NCBI GenBank assembly: GCA_002633005.1
Contig: NMRA01000284.1
Coordinates: 157,238 to 220,155, forward strand
Length of the DNA stretch: 62,918 bases
Origin: Phoronis australis
Taxonomy: Eukaryota > Phoronida > Phoronidae
Direction of reading: 5' to 3'
The notes below the pieces were generated by a model that saw only the letters and a program-made list of their open reading frames with translations, was not told the DNA's origin and did not search any database. Position numbers and translations under genes: made by a program. Shown piece by piece: positions 40,842 through 53,395 of the stretch; the first letter of the stretch is position 1, and each line of letters starts with the position of its first letter.

Positions 40842-42619
40842 AAGCACTTAGAAACGGTTCTACGACACCGCCTAGAAAAAACATGGCTGACAATCCAAAC
40901 GGGTCTACCAGCCAGGGAATGCCTAACGTGGATGTAGAGACGACGGCCAATGAGATTGCAAGAATGAGGTCCACGTGATGGAAGCACTTGGAGATGACAA
41001 TTCCTGCCAGAGGCGAGCCGACCATTCAACCCACACTCCGCATGGCCATGCTCCGTGAGATCTCTTCAAAGTTCTGACCAGCACGATCTTTCAGATCAAT
41101 TAGCGTCGGCCCAACAGCTAAAACACAAAATCCCTGAAACAAAAATATTTATTATATGACTGTGTGTAGCCGGGTCTGGCTACAGGGATAAATTAAAAGA
41201 AGCCGTTTGCATAACACACTTTATTATTTAGTTGCAAGCGATGAAAAGTAGAAACCGGAAAAGCGTGGTTATCTGCAATAAAGAAAAACACACACAGTCT
41301 GAGTATTCGGCAAGCAAGCGTAAATTAACAAGCACTATATCAGAGCGTTAGAAAGACTCGCGCCAATGACTATGACAGGCAAATACTACCTCGCTAACAA
41401 TACATAATTAACTGGAACCCGTACTATCTATTCTACAACTGGGAACCATTACCGTACACAACCAACTGCCTAACTGCGACCCGTAACTATTTATTCTATG
41501 AACCGGGTACCGCGCAACATATACGCCAAACAAGCAGCTGAAGGAAACTATACGTCAAACAACAACAACTATGTACGCTCTAAACTCAGCTAGTAGATAC
41601 ACACGAGTACAACATGCTATGCCATAATACTCAGTACTTACAACAGTTTGGCTAACAGTCTGTGCTTAATATAAAAGTTCCAGCAACCGAGGAAAACACA
41701 TGATTCGTGTTACAGATCTTGTCAACGAATGCCGGTAAACTCATGAAACGCTAGTCACCAAAACCCGCGTAACATACAGAGGCTAATACGTAACAATGGC
41801 CGGCCGGTCAAGCTACTATTCGACTATGCAAATGCTATTGTAACCACTGGAAAGAACCGGCTTGCTAAAAGAAACCAAATCACAGCGGCGAAAGGTGCAC
41901 TGCCACCTAGAAAGAAAATAAACAGCGTAACAAGTAAATGAAATATAACAACCAATGACAAAAAATGATGCACGGCATCAACACTGTGAATTCCGGTAAA
42001 GGCACAAAGCTGTCCATCATGACACCCCGCATCCTTCAGACTGCCACCTGACCCGCGGCGACCCTTGTAGCCACCACCACTATGCACCACCACCATGCAC
42101 CACCACCACCACCAGCACGACCCACCACCACCATTCTAACAAAAACATTCAGTACTGCCTGTATGAACACTTTTGAATATGGAATTCCAAGAAGCTACAC
42201 CACTTCCGGTTAGTGACTCCATCTTGCCGTAACTAAAATCATGACTTCCGCCAGGCGTCCAATAGTGAAAGTTGGTTGCGCGTAGGCCACATTTTGTCCA
42301 TTGAGATTATACACACTTGTCGGTCTGTGTACTTTAGTCTATGCAGCCATGGATCTATGATGTGCAAGACTACACAAGGCTATGCGTTGCGCATTATAGA
42401 AGCAGTTGAATTACTCACCAGGCAGACCCAGAATAAAACTAGCACACTAGTCTTGCATATCTTGTAGATGACGCAGAAGCGGGGATTGCGCTCGCTCTGT
42501 TCTTCACAGCTAACAGCGGCTTTCGTCTGTTTATCATGAATCCTGACATCTTCATGGCCACTTTCCAGAGACATTTCTAAAACACGGTATCGTACATTAT
42601 CGTAATTATTGTAGCTCAC
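40842..42619 (-). pseudogene. MFSD4-type glucose transporter pseudogene
   Basis: Remains of a major facilitator superfamily gene of the sodium-dependent glucose transporter 1 (MFSD4) type, clearly homologous to the gene at 57958-60801. Exon 1 (42619-42419) and exon 2 (41133-40842) are kept with splice sites. They encode ICKTSVLVLFWVCL and FCVLAVGPTLIDLKDRAGQ. Three lesions mark it as dead: a TGA replaces a Gly codon in the segment SMAMRSVG-stop-MVGSPLAG; the last base of exon 2 is T instead of G; and the large last exon, with most of the transmembrane domain, is missing because about 1.55 kb is absent between 40412 and 40413. Intron 1 is enlarged by an insertion. The TGA could in principle be a sequencing error; the missing exon could not. 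Confidence 0.88.
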
Positions 42620-43689
42620 GAAATATGGAAAAGGCTAAAAATAATAACCTTGTGCAGAGACGAATTTAGGGGAGAATGATGCCCTCTTCAATCCGCCACA
42701 ACTCCAGCTCTAGGAGTTAATTCTAGGGTACTTAGGTGAGAGAGGATGTCGCCACCTAGTGACTGAAATTTGATCACTAAGAATCGTGCGTGTAGTTATT
42801 CAATGAAACAATGAAACTCACGAGTGCGCCCCTTTATTAGTTATTGCGGCCCTAACTGGACCCCGGTGAAGAATGAAAAACAGGAAAGAACGGGCTTCAT
42901 AACGTACATCAAAAAACAGCCGGACCGGGAACCGGCGTAGAATTTTCCACCCTATACAATTTGAACTAAGCCCAACGACCACGGTCGCGGAGGTGTGGAT
43001 AGTTCGTTGTTGGTAACTCAATTTAATGAACAAAATTCACGCCCGTTTAACACAACTCTACTGCATATCCAAAGTTTTTCTTCGTCGTGGTTTTACAACC
43101 GGTGCAACTTATTTGTACCCGAACAGAATTCCTCTCTTATATATGTACGTGCCGCGGATTCAATCTCGAAACTCAGACTCGAAATTTCCGTCTTCGCAAA
43201 ATCCTTTTCGCTGTACATAGTCTAGCCAATTTGCGCTCTACACCAAGAGAAAAAAATGGAGAGCGCACTTTCTTCTAATAGACGGCGTGCACAGTTGCAG
43301 GGAAGAGCAACAGTTTGTCGTTGTTGGTGCCTATCATGACTAAACTCTGCTAAATAAAACACAGTACTGCCAAGAGCGTGACAATGTTGAGATGGTATTC
43401 AGACTCATTTTCGATCACTCACGCGGCTAGGTAGACTCGCAGAGAGTATATGCTGCGATTTCTGCAAACCACGCAGCCAAACGCAGCCGCAAGACTCAAC
43501 GAGGAAATAATAATAAAAAAATATCACTTTACAACTACTTATCTTGACAACACCACCTCTCATCAACACAGTCAGTTTCACGACCTCGCATTGACTGTTT
43601 CCAAGTTACAATATTTGATTGGTTGTTGCAGTTTTGCATAAACGTACATACAGCAAAATGAGAGTGATTGGGAAGACCTCCAGTCCTAT

Positions 43690-43935
43690 CAGTCGGACTT
43701 GCCATATCACCTGAGCGGTAGAAGACTGCAGCGGAAGCAATTACTTTGCAAATATTTGGGTGCACTAAAAGTTGCCTGTACATGTACATTTCTAGCCACT
43801 TCAGGCGAATGTGAGAGGAGTACAAGCGCGATGAGGCGTCTGAGTAATTACATGCGAGCGTCGATGGGTCAAGAAGCTGAGCACACTGGCTCTACTCTAT
43901 GCACTATGAACATTCATTTGATCTTGACCATGTGA
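43690..43935 (+). mobile_element. hAT transposase C-terminal fragment
   Basis: The frame reads KYLGALKVACTCTFLATSGE, then CERSTSAMRRLSNYMRASMG, then QEAEHTGSTLCTMNIHL. This is the hAT dimerisation-domain pattern: hydrophobic strand, E-C/R-x-x-S-x-S-x-x-R-R-L, then an R-x-x-M helix and a final hydrophobic helix. Only this end of the protein is visible. Upstream DNA does not continue the frame, so it is a relic. THAP12-like proteins join THAP and hAT parts, but nothing shows that this piece and the THAP remnant 2.2 kb away were once one gene. Confidence 0.75.
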
Positions 43936-45224
43936 TCACTACATTTGCACGCGCCATGCCAGAAAACTCCACCTTAGTACACCTTATTTTGAACCTTAAT
44001 TTAGGCATTCATTGACCGCTCGGGGAAATTTAAATATTCTTTATAAGGCTCTGTTCTGTTCAACATCCTTCCACGACCACCAAGTACGTACATACTGTAC
44101 ATGATACATACATGTAGTACGTGTTGTAACTAGTGGTGACATTGCTTATGAATATCGGTAATAGTGCAAGATTGAATGTTTAGTCATAGGTGAAAAAAAA
44201 CGCGCGCTCGTAGAAATAAAACTGTTGATCTATTTCTTTGGAAAATTCATCTTGCGCGGAACTGAATCATCCGTAAAAGTTAAGATTTTAAAAATCATCA
44301 TTTACCCTGCTTTTACAGGTGACTACATGTACATTATCAACATAATTAAACCTTCTTTTATAGCACCACATATAAAAGCCGTTCACAATCCCAAACACAG
44401 GAAAGTAGAAGAAACACGCTCCACGGACATAAATGTGACGTATGAACGTATCCAAGGCTAATGTGTCATGTTAATCAAAACAAGAGTTTCTCGATATACA
44501 AACTTGTGCGATATTTGCGCCTCGCTCGCTGATGCACCATGGGGAAGTGAAAAGAACCGCAGCGCGCTCAAATAATGCGTTATCACAACCTCGCCATTCT
44601 TTATGATACTATCAACCACGCGGGGAAACGAGAAAAAACATCTGACGACTTTTCAAACTAAACACAATGAAGGATAGCCGTATGCTCTGATTGGTTGTCC
44701 CGATTCTACATAGAATGTGTTGACCAATAACTGCTCGTAACTCGAGTATCAGCTAATTACAAATCATACAGTCGGACAGTGTTTGCGAGTGTACTAATTT
44801 GACAGCTGGTCGACTGGTAGAGTTGTTTCTTAGTGTTTTTTATATAAAATCGGCCATTTTAGCATTTTAATCATGCAAACTGGATCGGACACGATGCAAT
44901 GTTTTGCTTTGTGACGCAAAAAATTAAGAGCTTTTTATTGGTCATACACTAGGACTACCTATAATTTCTACTCACCGTGACAGACGCACCCGATGTGGTT
45001 CGTAAAGAAAAACATGTGTTCGGTATGATGTATTAAATACTTCTGGCGTGATAGTGTAAAAATGATAAAATTATATAACTTGCAAATGCAACTATTCAAC
45101 CAGTCAGAATAAGCGAAAACCCAGAAATACAAAATTAAAGTAAAGGGGAAGAAGCTTGGGGTGAGATGATTGTAATGCAAGTCAAGGTGCTTAGTAAAAT
45201 TCAGCTGCTACAGGTATAAGAATA

Positions 45225-45440
45225 CCTGTGCGCACCCAGACGAAAATACAGGGGGGCTCGAATTCTTCGATACGCGGACCTTTTATTGGAAAAAATTCAC
45301 TACTAAGACTGCTAAGAACAACAAAAAACGGGCCACTAGGTTCAGGACTGCCAATCGTGCATACGCGCCGAATTCCTGTGGACTTTGCGGACTTTTGTCT
45401 CGTTTGCTCAGACTTTTTGTTTTACTGAGGCGGACCTTTT
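45225..45440 (+). repeat. Interspersed repeat R1, plus-strand copy
   Basis: Motifs in order: GGGGGGCTCGAATTCTT, GCGGACCTTTTATT, GTGGACTTTGCGGACTTTTG, TCTCGTTTGCTC, CTGAGGCGGACCTTTTTGC. The reverse complement of 59185-59400 has the same series. It is non-coding as seen and its class is unknown. Confidence 0.7.
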
Positions 45441-46080
45441 TGCTGAGAAGAACCAAAACTTCGGACAAATGATGCACTCATGGGTTTAGGAAATCGTAAG
45501 GGAGAGGGGGTCAACCGCAACTTTCTCAAAAAAAATGTTGAACTTAATTCTCGTTTTGATCCCTAAAACCAGCATGCCGCCAAGAACCGCTTTTTGTTCG
45601 TGCCCGGTCCACTAATAATTCATCTGTGTTCCGGAGAGGATTTCTACGCTTAGGTCGGGCGATTTGTACACTTTTTCGTGAACAAACGCGGTTTTCATAT
45701 GCCAAAACAAGTGCAGTGCGCTGAACTTTGCGATTTTCACACGGCTTCGGTCTCAGTCATGCATATGGTCGATCAGGAAGCCGAACTACGCAACGGGGCA
45801 AAATACCCACTCCACGCGTCCCTACCAATCCTTCCTGTGACTTAACCCCCCCACGCACCCTGTGTACTTCACTGTTTCGACGGAGTTGTAGGTCTTAAAG
45901 GAAAATGCCACCCGATTTAATTAGTCTTTTTTATCGTTTTAATCGGTCTATATCCACATCGCCTTGTACACGGTCGACTTTACCTTGCCAAGAGGTGTCG
46001 CGTTAACCTGTAAGGAAGGTGAGAAAACGACGCAGCGACGTAAGTGGTTCATCTGCAGAGTGTATGCCTCTACGTTGCGG

Positions 46081-46269
46081 TGCATCGTTCCCGCTTGCCC
46101 GAACTATGAAGCTGCGAAGAAAGCGGGTGTATAGTATTTTCGACTTCCTCGAGAACCCAAATTGCTTAGGAAGTGGCTCGCGGTAGTGAAGAATGAAAAG
46201 TACGTTGTTAATAGCAAGTATGAGGCCGTGAAACATCTCCGTGTCTGTGATCGACATTTCGTCGACAGG
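46081..46269 (+). pseudogene. Broken THAP zinc-finger domain
   Basis: Reading from 46081 gives CIVPACPNYEAAKKAGV, then a TAG stop, then YFRLPREPKLLRKWLAVVKN, then further residues ending LRVCDRHFVDR. This is a whole THAP domain: Cys-X4-Cys, the FxxP turn (FRLP), the invariant Trp in RKWL, and Cys-X2-His (CDRH). One in-frame stop breaks it. A CAG/GTGATC donor follows the last residue, so it may have been a first coding exon. It could be the 5' end of a P-element-like transposon or of a THAP gene. No later exon was recognised. Confidence 0.75.
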
Positions 46270-47155
46270 TGATCTCTGGCATGCCGGCTTACCAAAGAAC
46301 TATCCCTACGTTCCGTTGCCTGTGCATGTTCATGGCGCCTCTCCAGTATTTCTTTATCAGTGTATTCCGGTTCGAACTGATAGCCTGTGAAACCTAACGA
46401 TCCGTCTGTAAAGTCTTCGTCGGATGAGCTCTCGTCTAAGTCGGGATTGCGAGTTGCGAAGTTGACGTTTATTATTCTGGGTCGAGATGATTTATTCTCA
46501 CCCTAACCAATGCTTATATAAAATTGAAACAAAGTCTGTCTCATTAGATACAATTTGTAGTGTCTTTAGAGTATTCGTGAGTGCAAATGCTTTGAGAAGC
46601 CGGCAATAAACCACTGCGTTACCGGCTTTAGATGCAATAAAGATAATTGACCGGGCACCGAGGTCGTGTGAACGCATGCTAATTCAGTGTTTGCTGACAG
46701 AAAGCTGTTGTGAAGCAATAACTCGATCTTATATGCTAGGGTCACATGTTTGGGAAATCTTTATTTAGATATACATATAGATTATTCAAATCATTGTTAT
46801 TGTACAACCTTTGCCCTGACGATCTGTGTAAGGGAAACCCGACTTCGCGGTCCCCGGCAAGTAAGTAGATTTTCAGTTTCTTGGCTAATTCACCGAAATA
46901 ATTACGTGCACATTATTTGTTTGGCTCACTATGATAGTCTTTTCGTGACTAGAGGTTTAGTTTCCAACTTAAGCTGGTTTGTGTTCGGTGATGTCCAATG
47001 GGGCTATTCGGAGAATTCTCCTCGCGGTGTCGCTGCTGTACTAGTGGTGATTGAATTGCGCATGCGTGGCTGTCTGCATGTAAACAAATGGTAAAAGATG
47101 GAATTTTTATCAAAATACGTCGTCGAGCTAAGCCTTATTACTGCTAATTTCCCTG

Positions 47156-48006
47156 GTGCAAGTCTTCGACAGGTGGCCACAAATTCCCAAAAGACCTAAG
47201 GTTACTATATTCGTGGACAATTGCGGTCAACAGGGTCAACTAACTGACAAAAAGTGTGTGGATGCTGAAGCCCCGTGTGTGCTCTATGACTATGCAGTTC
47301 CATTCGGAGACTACACAACATTACTTGGTAAGTTTTTAGCAATCAGTTTCTATCAACATCGTTCGGTGATGTTATCCCCACCAGTTACCCCACTGAATAA
47401 CAGTTTTATTGAGTGGAACTAAGTGTTTCTTTTTGGAAACTCACCCGATGCCGGATAGGCTAGCAGCACATATTCATATTGTCCTGGGTGGGAGTTCTCC
47501 CAAAAAATAAGAGGTGTATGGTACATGATGCACAGAAGTCAAGAGTGACTTCTTCACAGCAGTTTCTCTTCAAAACTATGCTGTTTCCAATAAAATTCTC
47601 TAGATGAGTGAGTTTCCTTATTTTATCGTGGACCCCACCCCCAGGACCACCAGCTCAGTTATCGAATTAACATGAATAAGCCTTAATTCAGTAAATGTCG
47701 TAACATTGCATTGGAAAAAAATTGAAACCTAGAATGAATTTTACTTGTTGAGATCAGAAGCACATTTTAAGTGTCATGAAAAATACACATTGTTAAATCA
47801 CTTTTAGCCTGTTTCACATATTTTAATTCAGATATTAAATAAGACTTGGGTACAAAGGTTATTAGTTTCTACACATAAACATGAAGATGAAATGTCAAGT
47901 ATGTTCTGCCTTACAAAAGTAGTTTTGTCTTGCCTTTTCTTTTACAATTTGCTAATATTTCTATTCTGTTACAGGCAAGAAAAAACAACTGAAACCAACC
48001 GCCTGA
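47156..48006 (+). CDS. Possible small gene, two downstream exons
   Basis: An open stretch to 47327 encodes RWPQIPKRPKVTIFVDNCG, then GQLTDKKCVDAEAPCVLYDY and AVPFGDYTTLLG, and ends at a good GTAAGT donor. An acceptor at 47974 (TTCTGTTACAG) joins in phase to a short tail, KKKQLKPTA, with its stop at 48004-48006. The composition is protein-like and the splice phases agree, but I do not recognise the family. The start is unresolved: an ATG at 47098 is in another frame, so either an upstream exon exists or the first exon joins differently. It could also be chance. Confidence 0.4.
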
Positions 48007-51000
48007 CCATCTATTTCACCGTTGGACACAGTGAAAAGCAATCCTTCAGCAATAACCTGAGAGAATTGAACGTAATTCAGAAATTCAGCACCTGATATGC
48101 CTGATTATGGACTCCCTCGCAATGTTGTTTCTTTCTGTGCTTTTTCAGTTTGCCATTTGTTTTTAAATACACTGATAATTGTTTATTCTCGAATCTTGTG
48201 CATAGCAGATTCTTATCCAGCTAGCTACAATTGAAAACATACAATAAGACAATCGATGCAGTCACTGAATGTCATTTCCCCATAATCTGTACCAAATTGA
48301 AAAGTTTTTACCAATAGTATAAAGCCTTTCTTCTGAAAGGAAAATTTAATGTCACTCAGCTTTTGGCTTTCATTTCACTGGGTTCTAGTTTCAATGGCCT
48401 ATAGAAGCGCTTGTAAAAAAGGTCCAGTTTCAACACGTGGCTTTCTTTCATGTAACCTCATTCAGCCTCAATAACATCCACAATTAGACCCTTGAAGGTA
48501 AACACAGCAGCATATCACTTGAATCGTTTTGAGCCCAAAATCAGACTCTGAACTAGACCAGAGTGTGACTAGGTCTTCTTTAGCTTCAGTCCCTCATGTT
48601 TCTTCCAGGAAAGGAAATAAGCTATTGTCCACACATGACTCATTGCCTATGAAAGGGCATCCTCACCAACAAGGCTTATTTGTGTAGCAGTCAGATATAG
48701 TTCGTCTGGATACACAGACACTCCACTGGCACATTGTCTTATGGTAACTTAGTACTGCGATTCACATTTCTCCAGGGCCACTGACTTGCACATTGTGCCA
48801 TGCAGCACTGCTGGTGTGTGGAAGTGCTGTGGGAAGAGAACGGAGTAACAAAGCTTGTCTATGATACAGCTTGAAGTGGCCTTAAAATGTCACTGAACCT
48901 GGAACAAATATTGAAATATGAATAATTAAGTACTCCAGATTGGATCAAAAATGTTATCCCTGTTTTTCAAAAATATATGGTGATTGGTCTACAGTTTCAC
49001 ATAAAAGTAAATAATTACTATTTTCAGAAACCAAGGGTGTATATAATGAGTATTGCATAAAACTGTGTCTTTATTTTTTATCCCTAGCCATAACAATTCT
49101 TTAAACGCATCACTTGTCTGTAAAATATACAAGTTTTTTGAGACAACTTCAAACCTTTGTTACCCATTTTCAAGACTTTTTAATTTTGATACTTTCAGCA
49201 ATTTTAAACTCAGATTACAGGTTCATGGGTCTGTCAAGCATACTTCTAGCCTAAGGTTGAGGGAACCGTTTTTCTTCTAATAGAAGATATGAAGACTTGG
49301 GTCATTTAAAAATGATGGATAATCTTTCTGTTGTTTAAGAGTAATTACAAATCGTAAGGCACCATCAAAAATGCAATTTTCACAAAAATGGCAGTCATTT
49401 GAATTTATAACGACTTGCAACATTTCAAGGCATGAGTTAAGACTATTCAGTCACTGTGAATTCGGAAAATGTAATATATTTTCGTGGTTTTACAATTGAT
49501 ACAAGTAGCAAAACAGTTTCATGAAATCAACTTGAAGGGACTTCGTGAAGGTTAAGAATTACCTCACCATGCTCTTTTCCCCAAACATGTATTACCTGTT
49601 ATTTCCACACATTCAGTTGTACCAAATATTACAACCCCCCATGCCAATCCCCCCTCGGGACCTGAATAAGTAATTTAACAAAATGACTTTAAAAATAGCT
49701 GTTCCTTTTCAAAGGCTTTGTTCGTTGTCTCCAATATTGAAAGTAGGCTTTGACAACAGATCTGCACTGGATGGGAAGATCTTGTTGGTTAGCTGCAGTC
49801 AAATGCTAAAAACCAATTTTTGTCCATTCAGGGACGGTGCAGAAGCGATGCATATCTCCTCTGCACGGTACAAGCCTTCAAACCTAAAAACCAAAGGTTA
49901 CGTGAAAACTGACGTGATAGATTTCCATTTCAACGTGTAATAGATTTCCAGAAGACATATGATAGGGAGTAAACAAATAGTCTAATGCAATGGATATTTA
50001 TCACTCACGTACCCTTTGCCATTGGGATTGGATTGTAATCTTAACTCATTAACCTGTATCGAGTTGACAGCATAAACATTCAGCATTGATTGATGTAACT
50101 GTCACTGATAAACTTTTAGAAATCATTCCAAACAATAATAATGCTTTGATGTACGAAAAGATCCCGATTGCTACGTCAAGTATCGTATCACATATCACAA
50201 CATACAAAGATTAACCAGACTCTGGCTGGCGACTGACTGCCGCGAAGTCGACATCGGCGAGTGCCTCAGTTAACAAGCATCGTTAGAATAATCATGGAAT
50301 AATCGTTAAAATAATCACAAACCTTACCTTTGTATGAGGTCGTGCTTACTTCCTCTCATAGAAGCACCCTTTTTACCCAATCTCAGATTCAGTTGGCACG
50401 GCTGCAAGCCATTTCACCATGTATTTAAAGGACTCGCGAAATCGAGGCTGTTAATCTATCACCACTAGTACACTCACGCCCTCTAGTTATTGCAGATTTT
50501 CCGAATAGCCCCATTCCCGCCGGCCGGAAGGCCGCGACGGGCCTGATCGGGATCCGAGCCACTGGCTGGGATAACAGGCGTTTTGTGTGTTTAGAACTGA
50601 AAAAAATCGCAAGTCTAAAATTACAATACACAGCTATTTTCTCCTGTCTGCATTCTCCGGATGAACGATTCGAATTTATCACCAAACAGACCCAAACTCC
50701 CGCGACCGACCATGGTAACTGGCCTAGTACCGAACTCTGTAGGCTATGGTACGTTCAAATACCTATAAATCCGTAACAGTGAAATAAAACAACACGTTTG
50801 TTCAAGAACTCGATGTATTTGTAAGGGTTTTACATCAAACCTTGATGATTTACTGTTGTAAAACGATGAATAAAGCGGTAAGTTGACACCAGTAAGCGTG
50901 TTGTGAACGACCAAACAGACTGCGTTCGAACCGATTACGTCATTGGTTAATTTCAAAACCTCCGTCTGCCGTCAGGTGTCAGGTAAAACAACATGCTGTT

Positions 51001-51572
51001 ATCGAGTGAAACTACTCGATCTAAATTGATACAAAATAGGTTGTTTTTTGGGTGGCATTCTCCTTTAACTGCATGCCGTTGGCTGATTATAAGAAACCAA
51101 TCCGGCAACGTGTAACTCCAGGCCTCTATGAGCGGCAATCGTGAAACATCAGAATAATCGTCTCTAGTCATACCTCCAACAATACTCAGTCTTCCATCAT
51201 GCAATTAAAGACTCATCACTAAAACTTCAAACTGTATAACTAAAACACTACACATAATATGTCTAACTGAGGCTACCACCAATCTCAAGCCCTCGTGCCA
51301 GCTCACGGCGGCGGCGAGTAGACCTAAAAAACAAGACACCAATTTTGACTATAGACTTAGTCTCGGGTCGTTCGATTAGTTTTGATGGCAGAAACTATTT
51401 TTTACCATGGCACAAAAATTTCGGGACAGCTCTCCACATATAAGTAGGGCAAAGAAAAGACTTACCTCTATAAATCTATTGAATTATAGTCAAAATGCCC
51501 TCCCAGAGCAATCGGCTTGGTGGTGCCAAGAATACACAGCCGTCGAGTCGAAGTTATTATCGATCACTCCGC

Positions 51573-51790
51573 TCGCTGGTTCCCTGCGTGCCGCTAGACG
51601 GTCAGTAGCCAGCACGCAGGCTCACTGGTTCCCTACGTGCCTAGCCAGCACGCAGGTATCACGCAGTGGCACGCGCTTTAGCATTGGTTGATGTAATCTC
51701 AGCAGTCATTGGTTAGCTTTACAATACCGTGAACTCGCTGGTTCCCTGCGTGCCGCTAGGAGGGGCGATAGCCGCGACAGCACGCAGGTA
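51573..51790. repeat. Cluster of CTGGTTCCCTGCGTGC hairpins
   Basis: CTCGCTGGTTCCCTGCGTGC recurs at 51573 and 51733, with a variant CTCACTGGTTCCCTACGTGC between them. Each is followed within about 30-40 bases by CAGCACGCAGG, which pairs with it. The result is two or three successive small hairpins. The same module stands at 170-225. Confidence 0.7.
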
Positions 51791-53260
51791 TCATTTAATT
51801 TTCCTCGGGAATTTTTTTACACCGGCGTTTCTGGTTGGCTAGTCGAATTCTCAAAAGGCAGCGCTTTACGCAAACTAACTGGCATGACTGATTGACTGAA
51901 GTCAGTGTTGTGTGGTCTGTTGGGCACACAAATCGGTGCTTAAAATTTATGTTCAGGAATTGTGAATCCTAGGAATTGTGGGTGCGCTTTTTCGGAGTGC
52001 ATCTTTCTACTGTCGATGACTTTTGTTTACGGTACTGTCCTATATTCATACAGTATGAATAACACCGTCACCGTATATGGTGACCGTTACGTCGCACTGC
52101 ATTTAGTTGGTGGCACATTACCAGCAATTCGTAAACTAGGTCATCCGCCAGGTTCTCTGCGTAAACTAGGTCATCGTTTATGGACCAGTTAGCGCTTCAC
52201 TCTCCGCGTGTCTACTGAAGAGAAGCACCAGGAAGATTGTTCTACATTTTGTAGCCCAAAATTACCAAAGTTCAAATATATTCCGTTAAAAAGGAAAGAC
52301 AAAACATAATATTACAGATGTCTGGCCAATATCATGAGTCACCACTCGTAAGCAAATCAAAGCTGTCCTTACTCGTTGCCTTATCTCGCACTACCTCAAT
52401 CGACTAGTTTTCAGTTCGCAATGCAACAATACAATTCTCATAAATTCAACTTGTAATGACCCCTTTCAATTTTAAACCATGCCCGAAGTACTCGGAAACA
52501 ATTTATTGTTAGGTACAACGAGGTTTTTTTTCTCTGAAGTGGATCGTAAACACCTCAGGTGAGTTTTCCGCACATATAGCTACTTTGGTTTACTAGAGAA
52601 CTGAATTTTACTGAGCTCCTATACCACATGGGCTGGGCCGCCGGTCAAGGGCCAATTTCCTGTTGTACGCACTACTTAGAGCATTAGAATCAAACTGTTA
52701 TATATAGAGAAAACGTTTATTACTGGTGTGAATATTATCAGCGATTTAACCAAAAACTTCGAATTAACTAGACCCACTAATGATAGTCTATGATGATGAA
52801 CTGATACCAAAAGGCCAAAATTGGCAATTTTCGGCCACCCCATATTAAATACAAAATTTTGTCTAATTTTCTTCAAACTTCTACATTTCAATTTTGATTA
52901 TACTGACATCTGTTGGGTCTATCGGCAACTAACCGCACATGAAAGGCTTGGTCGAAAATTATCGTTTTCTCACATGCACTTTCGGGTTTTTAGAGGCGAT
53001 TCCACTGATCGAAGTGACAAAATAAGCCAAAACTTTGGCCATACCATGTTAAACATAATTTTTTCCAATTTTTCTGAAACTTGGCCACGTTTTTAGCAAA
53101 ATACTTAGCTATGTTGTGTGCTATCGGCAAATGTGATTGATTCATAAATAAGACACTCACGCTGTGTTTTCTGCGAGTCCCATGTATCCTGAAGGGGGCT
53201 GAGTGATTTTCGCGCATGCGCAGTTCACGGTTTCAATATTACTGGTAATGCTCCCGTTTA

Positions 53261-53395
53261 ATGGCTCCTGCGCCAACAAGAAAAACGTGCGCCTCTAGAG
53301 GGCGACCTCGAGGCAGACCGCGGCGAACGTGCTTCTTTGTAGGTCTTACCCGTTTCACCCCAATCCCGGCCTCAGTCGCGGTCGCCAACAGCTAG
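53261..53395 (+). other. Short frame with AT-hook-like RGRPRGRPRR
   Basis: An ATG at 53261 opens 44 codons starting MAPAPTRKTCASRGRPRGRP. The twin GRP cores flanked by Arg look like AT-hooks. The DNA here is unusually GC-rich for the window. No partner exon was found, and a 44-codon frame can occur by chance, so it may be a remnant or the first exon of something not recognised. Confidence 0.25.

Larger units (their letters stand above)
38325..43375. repeat. Segmental duplication, copy 1
   Basis: It is collinear with 54110-62430. Matches include ATTTTGTTCAACAGTCAAAC, GTGCTGAAAACTTGCATA, GTCAATCAAAGACGAGGT (here with minor changes), both transporter exons, and AAACAGCCGGACCGGG. This copy is shorter because it lacks the final transporter exon and several later insertions. 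It has its own 0.8-kb insertion in intron 1 of the transporter (about 41150-41975) and a MITE at 38588-38742. Confidence 0.9.
43376..47090. other. Transposon-remnant region
   Basis: Outside the hAT fragment (43690-43935), the repeat at 45225-45440 and the THAP remnant (46081-46269) I see no exon. The string CTTAAAGGAAAATGCCACCC near 45896 may be the end of the element that carried the THAP domain, since a similar TTAAAGGAGAATGCCACCC stands on the minus strand near 51070. Confidence 0.4.
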
